This document shows positions 45,723 to 55,300 of a stretch of 64,000 bases of DNA, in pieces. The notes under the pieces are model-generated. The model saw only the letters and a list, made by a program, of their open reading frames with translations. It was not told the DNA's origin and did not search any database. This stretch comes from Glycomyces amatae. GTDB taxonomy: Bacteria > Actinomycetota > Actinomycetes > Mycobacteriales > Micromonosporaceae. The position numbers and the translations under genes were made by a program. The DNA lies in assembly GCF_020991375.1 (NCBI RefSeq), contig NZ_JAJLQZ010000005.1:310001-374000 (forward strand). The letters are read 5' to 3'. Position 1 is the first letter of the stretch. Each line of letters begins with the position of its first letter.

Positions 45723-48023
45723 ATGAGCAAGGCACCGCGCCAGGACCCCGCCCAGGACGCGCCCGACGTCCGCGGCCCCAAGCACCGGGCGGCGGGCCTG
45801 CCCGCCGTGGTCGGCTCGGTGCGGTTCGTCGGCTCCCAGGCCGGGATCAGGCGCGGACTGCCGCTGCTGCGCGACATCAACCAGACCGACGGCTTCGACT
45901 GCCCCGGCTGCGCCTGGCCCGAGCCGGGCCACCGCCACCCCGCCGAGTTCTGCGAGAACGGCGCCAAGGCCGTCGCCGAGGAGGCCACCCGGCGCACCGT
46001 CGGCCCCGAGTTCTTCGCCGCCCACCCCGTCGCCGACCTCGCCGACAGGTCCGGGTACTGGCTCGGGCAGCAGGGCCGCCTCACGCGGCCCATGCACCTC
46101 GCCGAAGGCGCCGACCACTACACCCCGATCGGCTGGGACGAGGCCTTTGACCTCATCGCGGCCGAACTCGACGCGCTCGACCACCCCGACGAGGCCGCCT
46201 TCTACACCTCCGGGCGCACCAGCAACGAGGCCGCGTTCCTCTACCAGCTGTTCGCCCGCAAACTCGGCACGAACAATTTGCCCGACTGCTCCAACATGTG
46301 CCATGAGTCCTCCGGCTCCGCCCTGTCCGAGACCATCGGGGTCGGCAAGGGCAGCGTCACCCTCGACGACCTCTACCGGGCCGACCTCATCATCGTCGCC
46401 GGCCAGAACCCCGGGACCAACCATCCCCGGATGCTCACCGCGCTCGAGAAGGCCAAGCGCGCCGGCGCCCGCATCGCCACCCTCAACCCCCTCCCCGAAG
46501 CGGGCATGCGGCGCTTCAAGAACCCGCAGACCGCGCGCGGCCTGACCCTCGGCACCGAGCTCACCGACCTCTTCCTCCAGATCAAGGTCGGCGGCGACCT
46601 CGCCCTGTTCAGCGCCCTCAACCGGATGCTCCTGCGCTCCGACGCGCCCGGCGCGATCGACCGCGACTTCATCGCCGCGCACACCCACGGCTTCGAGGCC
46701 TTCGCCGCCCACCACGCGGCGGGCGACGACGAGGACGCGCTCGCCGACGCCGTCCGCCGCACCGGCCTCACCGCCGAGGAGATCAGGCGCCTGCTCGAGG
46801 AGGTCCTGGCCGCCGACCGGATCGTCGTCTGCTGGGCCATGGGCCTGACCCAGCACCGGCACGCCGTGCCGACCATCCGCGAGATCGTCGCCTTCCTCCT
46901 GCTGCGCGGCAACATCGGACGCCCCGGCGCCGGCGTCTGCCCCGTGCGCGGCCACTCCAACGTCCAAGGCGACCGCACCATGGGCATCTGGGAGCGGATG
47001 CCCGACCGGTTCCTCGACGCCCTCGGCACCGAGTTCGACTTCGCTCCGCCGCGCGACCACGGCCACGACACCGTCGAGACGATCCGCGCCATGCGCGACG
47101 GCCGCGTCAAGGTCTTCGCCGCCATGGGCGGCAACTTCGTCGCCGCCACCCCCGACACCGAGGCCACCGAGAACGCCATGCGCCGCTGCCGCCTCACCGT
47201 GCACGTCTCGACCAAGCTCAACCGCTCGCACGTGGTCACCGGCGCCCGGGCGCTCATCCTCCCCGCCCTGGGCCGCACCGACATCGACGCGACCGGCGGC
47301 CGCGAGCAGTTCGTGACCGTCGAGGACTCGATGGGCATCGTCCACGCCTCCCGCGGCACGGTCCCGCCCCTGAGCCCCGACATGCGCTCCGAGGTCGCCA
47401 TCGTGACCGGCCTGGCCCGCACCGTCTTCGGCCCCGACGACGCCGTGCCCTGGGACGACCTCGCCGCCGACTACGACCGCATCCGCGACCGCATCGAACG
47501 CGTCGTGCCCGGCTTCGCCGACTACAACGCCCGCGCCCGCGTGCCCGGCGGCTTCACGCTCCCGCACGCGCCCCGCGACACCCGCGCCTTCCCCACGAGC
47601 ACCGGCAAGGCCAACTTCACCGTCAACCCCGTGACCTCGCCCGAGGCCGGCCCCGGCCGCCTGCTGCTCCAGACCCTGCGCAGCCACGACCAGTTCAACA
47701 CCACGATCTACGGACTCGACGACCGCTACCGCGGCATCAGCGACGGCCGCCGCGTCGTGCTCGTCAACCCCGAGGACGCCCGCGAACTCGGCCTCGCCGA
47801 CGGCGCCTACTGCGACCTCGTCAGCGAATGGTCCGACGGCGACCGCCGCGCCCCGCACTTCAAGATCGTCCACTACCCGACGGCCCGCGGCTGCGCGGCC
47901 GCCTACTTCCCCGAGACGAACGTGCTCGTCCCGCTCGACTCCGTGGCCGAGACCAGCAACACCCCCACCTCCAAATCGATCGTCGTCCGCTTCGAGCCCG
48001 ACAGCGCCCCGGCCGTTCGGTGA
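45723..48023 (+). CDS. FdhF/YdeP-family molybdopterin oxidoreductase
   Basis: A 766-residue molybdopterin enzyme of the YdeP group. It has a short CPGCAWP near residue 60 in place of a full iron-sulfur motif. Then come GWDEAFDLIAAEL, YTSGRTSNEAAFLYQLFAR, NMCHESSGSALSETIG (at the position of the Cys/SeCys ligand of formate dehydrogenases), IIVAGQNPGTNHPRML and the C-terminal MGD-binding region DQFNTTIYGLDDRYRG ... SNTPTSKSIVV. The true substrate of YdeP proteins is not known; E. coli YdeP is linked to acid resistance. FdhD, needed to sulfurate the cofactor, is encoded 1.8 kb downstream. TACACT (45711-45716) lies 6 nt before the ATG, so the mRNA is probably leaderless. Confidence 0.9.
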   Translation: MSKAPRQDPAQDAPDVRGPKHRAAGLPAVVGSVRFVGSQAGIRRGLPLLRDINQTDGFDCPGCAWPEPGHRHPAEFCENGAKAVAEEATRRTVGPEFFAAHPVADLADRSGYWLGQQGRLTRPMHLAEGADHYTPIGWDEAFDLIAAELDALDHPDEAAFYTSGRTSNEAAFLYQLFARKLGTNNLPDCSNMCHESSGSALSETIGVGKGSVTLDDLYRADLIIVAGQNPGTNHPRMLTALEKAKRAGARIATLNPLPEAGMRRFKNPQTARGLTLGTELTDLFLQIKVGGDLALFSALNRMLLRSDAPGAIDRDFIAAHTHGFEAFAAHHAAGDDEDALADAVRRTGLTAEEIRRLLEEVLAADRIVVCWAMGLTQHRHAVPTIREIVAFLLLRGNIGRPGAGVCPVRGHSNVQGDRTMGIWERMPDRFLDALGTEFDFAPPRDHGHDTVETIRAMRDGRVKVFAAMGGNFVAATPDTEATENAMRRCRLTVHVSTKLNRSHVVTGARALILPALGRTDIDATGGREQFVTVEDSMGIVHASRGTVPPLSPDMRSEVAIVTGLARTVFGPDDAVPWDDLAADYDRIRDRIERVVPGFADYNARARVPGGFTLPHAPRDTRAFPTSTGKANFTVNPVTSPEAGPGRLLLQTLRSHDQFNTTIYGLDDRYRGISDGRRVVLVNPEDARELGLADGAYCDLVSEWSDGDRRAPHFKIVHYPTARGCAAAYFPETNVLVPLDSVAETSNTPTSKSIVVRFEPDSAPAVR

Positions 48024-48155
48024 CCCCGGCGCCGGCCTTCGCGGTTCCCCGTGCGGCCCACCGGCTCGAACGCGAAACAGTCGCTTCTCGGGGCGCCCTC
48101 AAACGTGTGAAACCGGTATGATCGAGCCGACCGCCTCCCCTCCAGGAGCGCCCGC

Positions 48156-49040
48156 ATGGCTTCCGATGATCGGCCGGACGAGGACTCCGGCGACGTCCAA
48201 TTCCACAACCGGTTCGACGGTCCCGTCGACGCCGTCGTTCAGGCGGGGACGTTCAACGGGCGCATCGACTTCCATTTCCAAGCCGAGCGCGCCCCGCTCG
48301 ACCTGTACGCCCTGCGGCTGTGGATCGACCGCATCGCCCGCGACCACCGGCTCCGGCTCGACCGGGGCGGCGGCGGCCCCGAAGGGCCAGGCCGCCTCGC
48401 CGACGTCGAAGCGGTCCTCGGCGGCATCAACGACTCGCCGAAGGCGAGAACCCGGCAGGACATGGTCCCGAGGCTGATCATCGGCGGGGTCGTGGCCTAC
48501 CTCGGGCGGGCCGGGCACGCCCCCCGCACGCCGCTTCCCGAGCAGGTCCTGCTGGACCTCATCGTCTTCGGCATGTGGCCGATCGTCACCGCCAGGAAGC
48601 TCCCCGAGCACTGGCAGGGGCAGCTCTCCATGCTCACCTCGCCCCGGCTGGCCGCCCTGGTCGCCCGCGCCCGGGAGGCGCACCGCTCGGACGGGGAGGC
48701 CGCCGCCGAGGACTTCGCGCGCCGTGTCGCCGACCGCGACTTCGCACCGGCCATGATCAACCTCTTCGACTACCTGGGCGACCCCCGGCGCGGCGGCGCC
48801 CTGCTGGCCTCCATGGCCGTCGTCGGCGGTCTGGAGCAGCCGTCCGGACGCGGCGCGCGCAAGGTCCTCACCTGGGTCGTCGGCATCGCCGGAGGCGCGG
48901 CGGTCGTCGAAGCGGTGCTCGACCCGGACTCGCGCCTCCGCGGGCTGATCGAGGCCGCGATAGCGGACCTGCCGGTCGACCCCTTCGTGCTCGACCTCTC
49001 CGAGCTCTTCGCCGACATCATGGAAGGGCTCGAAGGTTGA
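48156..49040 (+). CDS. Protein with N-terminal RHIM-like amyloid motif (possible immunity or signalling protein)
   Basis: A 294-residue protein. Residues 15-41 (QFHNRFDGPVDAVVQAGTFN and GRIDFH) fit the pattern N-x-x-x-G-x-x-x-x-VVQAG-x-x-x-G known from actinobacterial amyloid signalling motifs (RHIM-like or BASS3 type), which occur on NLR-type immune proteins and their effectors. The rest is mostly alpha-helical and not recognised (LDLYALRLWIDRIARDH, PRLIIGGVVAYLGRAG, LDLIVFGMWPIVTARKL, VLTWVVGIAGGAAVVEAVL), with one or two weak hydrophobic segments that might insert in a membrane. It is coupled to a membrane protein by a TTGA overlap. ATG follows AGGAG. The motif match is by eye and should be tested. 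Confidence 0.6.
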   Translation: MASDDRPDEDSGDVQFHNRFDGPVDAVVQAGTFNGRIDFHFQAERAPLDLYALRLWIDRIARDHRLRLDRGGGGPEGPGRLADVEAVLGGINDSPKARTRQDMVPRLIIGGVVAYLGRAGHAPRTPLPEQVLLDLIVFGMWPIVTARKLPEHWQGQLSMLTSPRLAALVARAREAHRSDGEAAAEDFARRVADRDFAPAMINLFDYLGDPRRGGALLASMAVVGGLEQPSGRGARKVLTWVVGIAGGAAVVEAVLDPDSRLRGLIEAAIADLPVDPFVLDLSELFADIMEGLEG

Positions 49041-49732
49041 CCTGGACGAACCTGCTCATCGCCGTGGTGGCCGGCCTTCTCATGATCCCCCTCTGCAACG
49101 GCTTCCTCATCTTCCTGAGCCCGGGGAACCCGCGCTCGGTCGCCGTCGCCGCCGCGCGGCTCAAGGCATTGCGGTCCGCCTCGCCCACCATGCTCTTCCG
49201 CTGGCGGAAGGGCATGGGCCTGCACGTGATCTTCTACGACGAGAAGGCCGACGAGGAGCGGGAGATGCCCTCCGCGTGGAACCTCGATCCGTATTCGTCG
49301 ACGTACTGGGTGTGGGCTATCGGCTGGGGCGACGAGCCCCTCCCCAAGTTCGCCGCGGAGCGACGCGCCCGACTCGACCTGGTCCTTCGCGTCCTGTGCT
49401 GCCTGTTCCAGATAGGGACGGTGATCGCGCTCGTGTACCTGGCATTCGCGTGGACGTGGCTCTGGGCCGTCGCGCTCGCCTTCCTCCTCGTCCATGAGCT
49501 CATGTTCATGAGGGTCGGTCGCCACCTGCTCTTCGCGAGACGGGCCCACTTCATCGCCTCGTGCGCCGGTGTGTTCGTGTTCCTCCAAGGAGGCCCCTGG
49601 GAGGCGGTCGCCGTGTGCGCGGTCGGCGGCTTCTTCATCGTCGTCGTCATCGCCTCCTGGGCCCAGCTCCGAAACGAAGAGCGTAGCCCGGAGCTGTACG
49701 CCCAGCTCAGGAGATACGGGATGTGGCCCTGA
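49037..49732 (+). CDS. Integral membrane protein, partner of the RHIM-like gene
   Basis: A 231-residue protein with about five hydrophobic segments: 1-26 (LLIAVVAGLLMIPLCNGFLIFL), two in the middle (VLCCLFQIGTVIALVYLAFAW and LWAVALAFLLVHELMFM) and two near the end (FIASCAGVFVFL, AVAVCAVGGFFIVVVIASW). A soluble part of about 70 residues follows the first helix. I do not recognise the family. The start is TTG 49037, overlapping the upstream stop as TTGA, which would couple translation tightly. The pair may work as a sensor and membrane effector; this is inference. Confidence 0.6.
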   Translation: MTWTNLLIAVVAGLLMIPLCNGFLIFLSPGNPRSVAVAAARLKALRSASPTMLFRWRKGMGLHVIFYDEKADEEREMPSAWNLDPYSSTYWVWAIGWGDEPLPKFAAERRARLDLVLRVLCCLFQIGTVIALVYLAFAWTWLWAVALAFLLVHELMFMRVGRHLLFARRAHFIASCAGVFVFLQGGPWEAVAVCAVGGFFIVVVIASWAQLRNEERSPELYAQLRRYGMWP

Positions 49733-49817
49733 CCCGGCGGCGACGCCGCCCGAGCCGTGAATCACCTCCGTTCCCGGATGAGAGAATGGCTAATTGGGCA
49801 AGTAGAGCACCCCGAAC

Positions 49818-49855
49818 CTGAAGCCACGCTGAAGCCGCCTGAAGGGAACCTGAAG
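49818..49855 (+). promoter_or_regulatory. Four CTGAAG direct repeats in front of fdhD
   Basis: CTGAAG occurs at 49818, 49829, 49839 and 49850, that is at steps of 11, 10 and 11 bp, one helical turn each. The last copy ends 4 nt before the start codon. Such phased direct repeats are typical of OmpR/PhoB- and SARP-type regulators. Confidence 0.5.
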
Positions 49856-49859
49856 CGCC

Positions 49860-50681
49860 ATGGGCCGCGTCACCGTCCGCCGCAAGACCACCCGCCTCAA
49901 CGGTGGGCACCGCACCGAGCGCGTCGACACCCTCGCCGTCGAGGAGCCCCTCGAACTGCGCGTCGGCGGCGAATCCCTCCAGGTCACCATGCGCACCCCC
50001 GGCGACGACTTCGACCTCGCCACCGGCCTCCTCCTCGCCGAGGGCGTCATCACCAGGTCCGAAGACCTGGTCAACATGCGTTACTGCGCGGGCGTGGACG
50101 AGAACGGGGAGCAGACCTACAACCTCCTCGACCTCACCCTCGCCCCCGGCGTCGCGCCGCCCGCCAAGGCCGCGAAGCGGAACACCACCGTCACCTCGGC
50201 CTGCGGCGTGTGCGGCAAGGACAGCCTCGCCGACGTCCGCACCAAGGCCGCCTGGGACCTCGGCGAGGACGCCACGACCGTCCGCGCCGACGTACTCGCC
50301 TCACTCCCCGAGCGACTCCGGAAGACCCAGAAGGTCTTCGACAAGACCGGCGGCCTCCACGCGGCGGGCCTGTTCACCGCCGAGGGCGAGCTCCTCGCCG
50401 CCCGAGAGGACGTGGGCCGCCACAACGCGGTCGACAAGGTCCTCGGCCGGGCCCTCCGCGACGGCCTCGTGCCGCTGCGCGGCACCGTTCTCGCCGTCTC
50501 CGGGAGGGCCTCCTTCGAACTCGTCCAGAAGGCCGTGATGGCCGGCGTCCCCGTCCTGGCCGCGGTCTCGGCCCCGTCCTCCCTGGCCGCCGACCTCGCC
50601 GACGAGCAGGGCCTCACCCTCGCGGGCTTCGTCAGGGGCGACACGATGAACCTCTACACCCACCCCGGCCGCGTCGCCTGA
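49860..50681 (+). CDS. fdhD: FdhD, sulfur carrier/sulfurtransferase for formate dehydrogenase-type enzymes
   Basis: A 273-residue FdhD protein. It has VEEPLELRVGGESLQVTMRTPGDDFDLATGLLLAEG, the sulfur-carrying CxxC in TSACGVCGKDS, KTGGLHAAGLF, and EDVGRHNAVDKVLGRAL, all standard for the family. FdhD moves sulfur from a cysteine desulfurase onto the molybdenum cofactor of formate dehydrogenase-type enzymes in the cytoplasm. The YdeP-type oxidoreductase at 45723 is its likely client. Four phased CTGAAG repeats stand directly before the ATG and leave little room for a normal ribosome site (GAAGGGA is 13 nt away). Confidence 0.95.
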   Translation: MGRVTVRRKTTRLNGGHRTERVDTLAVEEPLELRVGGESLQVTMRTPGDDFDLATGLLLAEGVITRSEDLVNMRYCAGVDENGEQTYNLLDLTLAPGVAPPAKAAKRNTTVTSACGVCGKDSLADVRTKAAWDLGEDATTVRADVLASLPERLRKTQKVFDKTGGLHAAGLFTAEGELLAAREDVGRHNAVDKVLGRALRDGLVPLRGTVLAVSGRASFELVQKAVMAGVPVLAAVSAPSSLAADLADEQGLTLAGFVRGDTMNLYTHPGRVA

Positions 50682-50703
50682 CCCGGCGTGTCGCCACCAG
50701 ATA

Positions 50704-50717
50704 TTACCGCTCGGTAA
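50704..50717 (+). promoter_or_regulatory. TTACCG-CT-CGGTAA palindrome (TetR-type operator candidate)
   Basis: A 14-bp perfect palindrome, 39 bp before the start of the unknown gene at 50757. The half-site TTACCG is common in TetR-family operators. No TetR gene is in this window. Confidence 0.45.
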
Positions 50718-50756
50718 CTAATCTCCCCGTCAGGACGACACCTGAACGGGGGCACC

Positions 50757-51278
50757 ATGTGCAAGCCGCAGCATCGAACCCGAGTAGTGCTGGACGAATC
50801 CGAGATCCGGCGCCGCACGGCCCGGCCCGAGCGGCCCACGCTGGCCGAGCGCTACGCCCGAGCCTCCACTTCGGCCGAACGAGACCGCTTCTACGGCGCC
50901 GGCGACCACCGCAGTGAACCCGAACCGGCGCGCGGTACGGGCCGCCCGCCTTCGACGGTCTGGATCACCAAGCCGATCCTGAGGACCCGCGGCTGGACCG
51001 AGTCCGCCATCCGCGAATTCCTGCCGCCGCCCGAACGCCACTACTCCAATCCGCACGTCAAGGGCGGCAGCCCGATGCAACTGTGGAGCGCCCGCACCGT
51101 GGGCCGGGTCGAAGCCACCGACGAATGGCGTGCCTGGCTCGCCCGGTCCCTGGCCCGCCGGGGCACCACCCTCCGCGACCTCGCCGAATCCATCCGCGAG
51201 ACCGCATTCCGGCAACGGGCCCTGGCCGCCGACAAGGCCATGGCCTTTTACCGGAAACCCCGCTGCGGAGTCCGGTAG
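50757..51278 (+). CDS. Unknown actinobacterial protein with RGWT...LPPP motif
   Basis: A 173-residue protein. The first ~65 residues are basic and look disordered. The middle contains ILRTRGWTESAIREFLPPPERHYSNP, then LWSARTVGRVEATDEWRAWLARSLARR, a pattern I associate with small helical, possibly DNA-binding segments of actinobacterial proteins of unknown role (RGW-T, LPxPD, NP, R-V-xx-xE). The C-terminus is helical and basic. There is no known domain. It has its own palindromic operator and a strong terminator, so it is a single-gene unit. Confidence 0.55.
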   Translation: MCKPQHRTRVVLDESEIRRRTARPERPTLAERYARASTSAERDRFYGAGDHRSEPEPARGTGRPPSTVWITKPILRTRGWTESAIREFLPPPERHYSNPHVKGGSPMQLWSARTVGRVEATDEWRAWLARSLARRGTTLRDLAESIRETAFRQRALAADKAMAFYRKPRCGVR

Positions 51279-51294
51279 TCACGCGCCGGTCGTA

Positions 51295-51344
51295 TTCGGG
51301 GAGGCGCGGTTCAACAGATCCACGCCTCCCCGAATCTTTTTCTA
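51295..51344 (+). terminator. Rho-independent terminator with T-run
   Basis: A 13-bp perfect stem ATTCGGGGAGGCG (51295-51307) with CGCCTCCCCGAAT (51324-51336), a 16-nt loop, followed by CTTTTTCT. This is the most classical terminator in the window and closes the gene at 50757. Confidence 0.85.
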
Positions 51345-51630
51345 AAATGGATTATGGGAAAACCTTCGGCGATCGCATTCGACGAATTCGTTAATGCCGA
51401 CGAGGTCGTATGCGCCATGAGTGTCGATCAGAGTCGGTTTCCGTTCAAGGGCAGATCGCCGTCATTCCTGAAGTCATTCTGACCTGGTATTCATCTGCTT
51501 TGCGACCGTGTTGGATTCCGTCCGGATTCGTTGTCATACAAATGTTCGATTATTGTCGATCGGGGATTCACAACCGGCCAAGATCAACTTCAGGGTTGCA
51601 GCGGAAATGGTCTCAGAGGAGAATCCGGGG
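51345..51630. other. Lower-GC spacer before the HerA/AIPR operon
   Basis: About 290 bp with clearly lower GC than the surroundings (32 of 60 bases in 51361-51420 are G or C). Short frames here have no ribosome sites or domain patterns. It may mark the border of a transferred defence cassette. Confidence 0.5.
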
Positions 51631-51659
51631 CTGACAAGCATTGCAAGAGACGGTATCGT
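51631..51659 (+). promoter_or_regulatory. Promoter of the HerA/AIPR operon
   Basis: -35 CTGACA (51631-51636) and -10 TATCGT (51654-51659), spacer 17 bp. Transcription would begin near 51666, upstream of both ATG candidates of the first gene. Confidence 0.55.
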
Positions 51660-51706
51660 GCCTGTATTCCTCTGACCTCTCCCAGCGCTATGGAATGGAC
51701 CCCTCT

Positions 51707-52345
51707 ATGTCCGACCTCGAGTTCAGCGTCCCCGAGTTCAACCTGCTGCTCGCGCTCGTGCACCTGCGCGGCAGCGGCACCACGGCGGCGGTCGATGCGG
51801 CCTTCGGCCCCTACGAGCCCAAGAAGAGCGAGAAGGACGGCCTCAGCGCGAAGGGGCTGATCACCATCCGCAAGGTCGGCAGAGCCCAGGTCTGGGAGTT
51901 GACCGACTCGGGGTGGCGAACTGCGGATGAGCTGCTCGCAGAGCCTGCGCCCGCCAAGATGTCCAACCGCACCGCTCGAATCCTCTGGGCGATCATCGGC
52001 GACTTCTCCAGGCACATGGGGCGTGAGAGCATCCGACTCGCCGACGTCTACTCGGCCGAACCTGAGGATGAACCCGCTCCCGGGACGCTCGGCGAACGGA
52101 TCGTCGCGGCCTTCCATGAGCTCACGGGTGGAAACCCCGACTGGGTGCCGCTCCTTGTCCTGCGCGAGCGGCTCGACGGCGAGGACCGGGCCGAAGTCGA
52201 CAAGGCGCTCACTGAACTCCACGCCACGCGTGAGGCCGAACTCATCCCCGAGTCCAACCAGATGTCGCTGACCGACGCCGACCGAGAAGCGGCTATCTGG
52301 CTCGGTGGCGAATACCGCCACCTGATAGGGATCGGGGTGCGATGA
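51707..52345 (+). CDS. Small winged-helix-like protein, first gene of HerA/AIPR operon
   Basis: A 212-residue acidic protein. The first half (LEFSVPEFNLLLALVHLRGSGTTAAVDAAFG ... KDGLSAKGLITIRKVGRAQVWELTDSGWRTADELL) has the helix-helix-wing pattern of a winged helix. The second half is helical (RTARILWAIIGDFSRHMG, WVPLLVLRERLDGEDRAEVDKALTELH). I do not know the family. It overlaps the ATPase gene as ATGA, so it is part of the same complex or a regulator of it. Start ATG 51707 is preferred, ATG 51695 is possible; neither has a good ribosome site. Confidence 0.7.
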   Translation: MSDLEFSVPEFNLLLALVHLRGSGTTAAVDAAFGPYEPKKSEKDGLSAKGLITIRKVGRAQVWELTDSGWRTADELLAEPAPAKMSNRTARILWAIIGDFSRHMGRESIRLADVYSAEPEDEPAPGTLGERIVAAFHELTGGNPDWVPLLVLRERLDGEDRAEVDKALTELHATREAELIPESNQMSLTDADREAAIWLGGEYRHLIGIGVR

Positions 52346-55300
52346 GCAGCGCACTTGAAGCACTGCGGAAAGCTCCGAGCGACTTCGCGGTCACCCCCGA
52401 CGACATATGGGACGACGGCTCCCGGCCGCATGTGAAGGGGATCAACGAATCTGTGTTGCAGGCTATCGAGGCCCAGATAGCACTCGCCGAACGCAGTCCG
52501 AAAGCAAGCGTCTACGGTCTTCCGATCATCGGTGAAGGTGGCCGCGGCAAGAGCCACCTGCTCGGTCAGACCCGCACCATGGTCCAGCAGCGCGGTGGCT
52601 TCTTCGTACGATTGAACCTGCTCCACCTAGACCAGTTCTGGTTGAACCTGGCGGGCAGCTACCTCTACGCGCTGAACATGCCGCACCGGCTCGCCGAGAC
52701 CGGCCTCGCCTACCTGCTCGAGGCTCTGGCGAAGCGCGCGAGCGTTCCCGACAAGGTCTGCCGCCGGATTCTTGGCGACCGGCAGCCCGACAACGAGTCG
52801 ATCTCGAGGTACATCGAGGCAGTGCGAGAACTCGACCCGAGCCTCGCCAGTACGCGCAAGACGCTGCGGGCCCTGATAATGCTGCACTCCCAGGACGAGG
52901 TCACCGCGAACGCCGGTGAAGACTATCTCAACGGCGGCGAGGTCGGCTTCGATCCGGAAATCGGCATGACCCATTCCCAGCCGAAACCTCCCAGGGAGAT
53001 CGTGCGGGACTTGTCGCGGTTGATGTCACTCTGCGGTGCCACCGTGGTCGCGGTCGATCAGGTCGACGACATCGTGAGAGCTTCTAACAGCGGCACTACG
53101 GAGAAGCATCGCGAGAGCGCGGGGCAGCTGCTCGACATGCTGGGGATCAACCTCATTGACGTGCGGGACGAAACGAGGCGGACCACGGTGGTCATCGCCT
53201 GTCTGCGGAACACGTGGAGGGAGTTCGGGAGCCACACGACCGCGACCATTGTCCAGCGTTTCGAATCTCCGGTGTTCCTGGACGATGCGCTGCCGAGCGC
53301 TGAGGTCGCGGCATCGCTCCTCGCGGAGGTGCTCGGGCCTGTCTACCGGGACGCCAATTTCACGCCCCCGTACCCCAGCTACCCGTTCCCGGTCGAGCGC
53401 CTCGCCACCGCGACCAACTACAGTCCCCGCCAACTGCTGCGCGCCGCCGGTTCACATCTGCGAGCGTGTGTCGCGGCGGGGACGGTGACCGAATTGGAGC
53501 GGCTCGAGATCATCGACGTCCCCGTGGCGCCGCCGGCGACCGACGCGACGTCGCTCGGCGATCTCGATGAGCGGTTCGCGAGGTACCGCTCTGAAGTACC
53601 CGCCGATCACGGAGTCGGCTCGGACGCCGAGTACGCGGTCCTGCGTCCTTACCTCGGCGCAGCTCTGAACGCCTACCGGATCGAGTCGGGCCGCGATCCG
53701 GAGCAGTTCACCGTGCAGCTTTCGATGGGTCCCAAGCAGGGATATCACGCTGAGGTCCGTGACCGGAGCGGCGAGCGTACGCAGCGGTGGGTGTTCCGGG
53801 CGATCGGGACCGACCACGGCGGAGCGGTGCTGCGCCGCGTGCACCAGCTTTACGACTGGGCCAAACTTGGCGAGGACAACCCGGTCGAAGAAGACCACGG
53901 GATCCTCTGGGTGACCGCCCGGCGCGACAAGTGGCGAAAGTGGACTCCCGGGGCCCAGGTGTGGGAGTGGGTCGAGCGGTTCGGCGGCGTGGGCATGGAG
54001 ATTCTGACCTCTGAAGAGGATCTTCAGGTTTTCGGGGCTCTGCACCGGATGGAGGTCGAACACGTTCCGGGGTACGAGTCCTGGCTCCGCAGCAGGCGCC
54101 CGGCGTCCCGGACCAACCTGATGCAGGCCGTCTTTGGCGGCCCGCCGGAAGCGGCGGCCCGGGCCGCCGGTCCGGTGACCCCGCCGCAGAGCGGGCCGGT
54201 CCTCAAAGGAACCGACGATGAAGCGGCCGCTTCCGCCGGGGAGTCGCGGTTCCTGGACATCCCCCTGTTCCCGCAGGCCACCGCCCGCGCCGTCGCAAAG
54301 GGCGGGAGCGTCAACGTCGGCGCGGTCGGCAGCGGCGCCAGCAGCCGCATCGGCTCCATCGGCGAATCCGCCAAAGGCCAGGTCAGCATGGCCGAGGTCA
54401 TGGCCCCCCGGCCCGCGCCCCGCGCCCCCGCCATCGGGCGCCGACCGGACCGCGACCCGGTGCACGCCGACCTCGCCGCGATGGCCAAGCACACCGCCGT
54501 CTTCGCCGGCTCCGGGTCGGGCAAGACCGTGCTGCTGCGGCGCATCATCGAAGCCGCTGCGCTGCAAGGCGTCTCCTCGATCGTGCTCGACCCGAACAAC
54601 GACCTGTCCCGGCTCGGCCTGGCATGGCCGACCCCGCCGGAGCACTGGCTCGACGGTGACGCCGCCTGGGCCGAGGAGTACGCGAAGGTCGTCGAGGTGG
54701 TGGTGTGGACGCCGGGCCGCAGCCGCGGCCGCCCGCTGAGCTTCCAGCCGCTGCCCGACTTCTCGGCCGTCGCCGCCGATCCCGACGAGTTCGAGATCGC
54801 GGTCGACACCGCGGTGAACTCGCTGGTGCCGCGGGCGCGGATCGGCAGGGCGACACCGAAGGACGACCACGCCAAGGCGGTCCTGAAGCAGGCGCTGGCG
54901 GCCTACGCCCGCGACGGCAGCTCCGACTTCGAAGGGTTCCTCCTGTTCCTCGAGGACCTGCCCGAGGACACCAGCTCGATCGCGAAGGCGGCGGACATCG
55001 CCGCGGGCATCGCCTCCACGCTCCGCGCGGCGATGATCAACGACCGCGTGTTCGCCGGCACGGGCCAGTCGCTCGACCCGGGCGTGCTGCTGACGCCCGC
55101 GGCGGGCAGGCGGGCCCGCGTCTCGGTCGTCAACTTCATCGGACTGCCCACAGAGGAGCAGCGGCAGGGTTTCGTGAACCAGCTCGAACTGGCGCTGTTC
55201 TCCTGGGCCAAGCGCCATCCGGCGGTCGACCGGCCGCTGTCGGGACTGCTCGTGCTCGACGAGGCGCAGACGCTGGCGCCGTCGGCCGGACCCTCCATCT

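Noticed and set aside
49818-49855. CRISPR-like array
   Set aside because: The repeated unit is 6 bp with 4-5 bp gaps; far too short for repeats and spacers. No cas genes are in the window.
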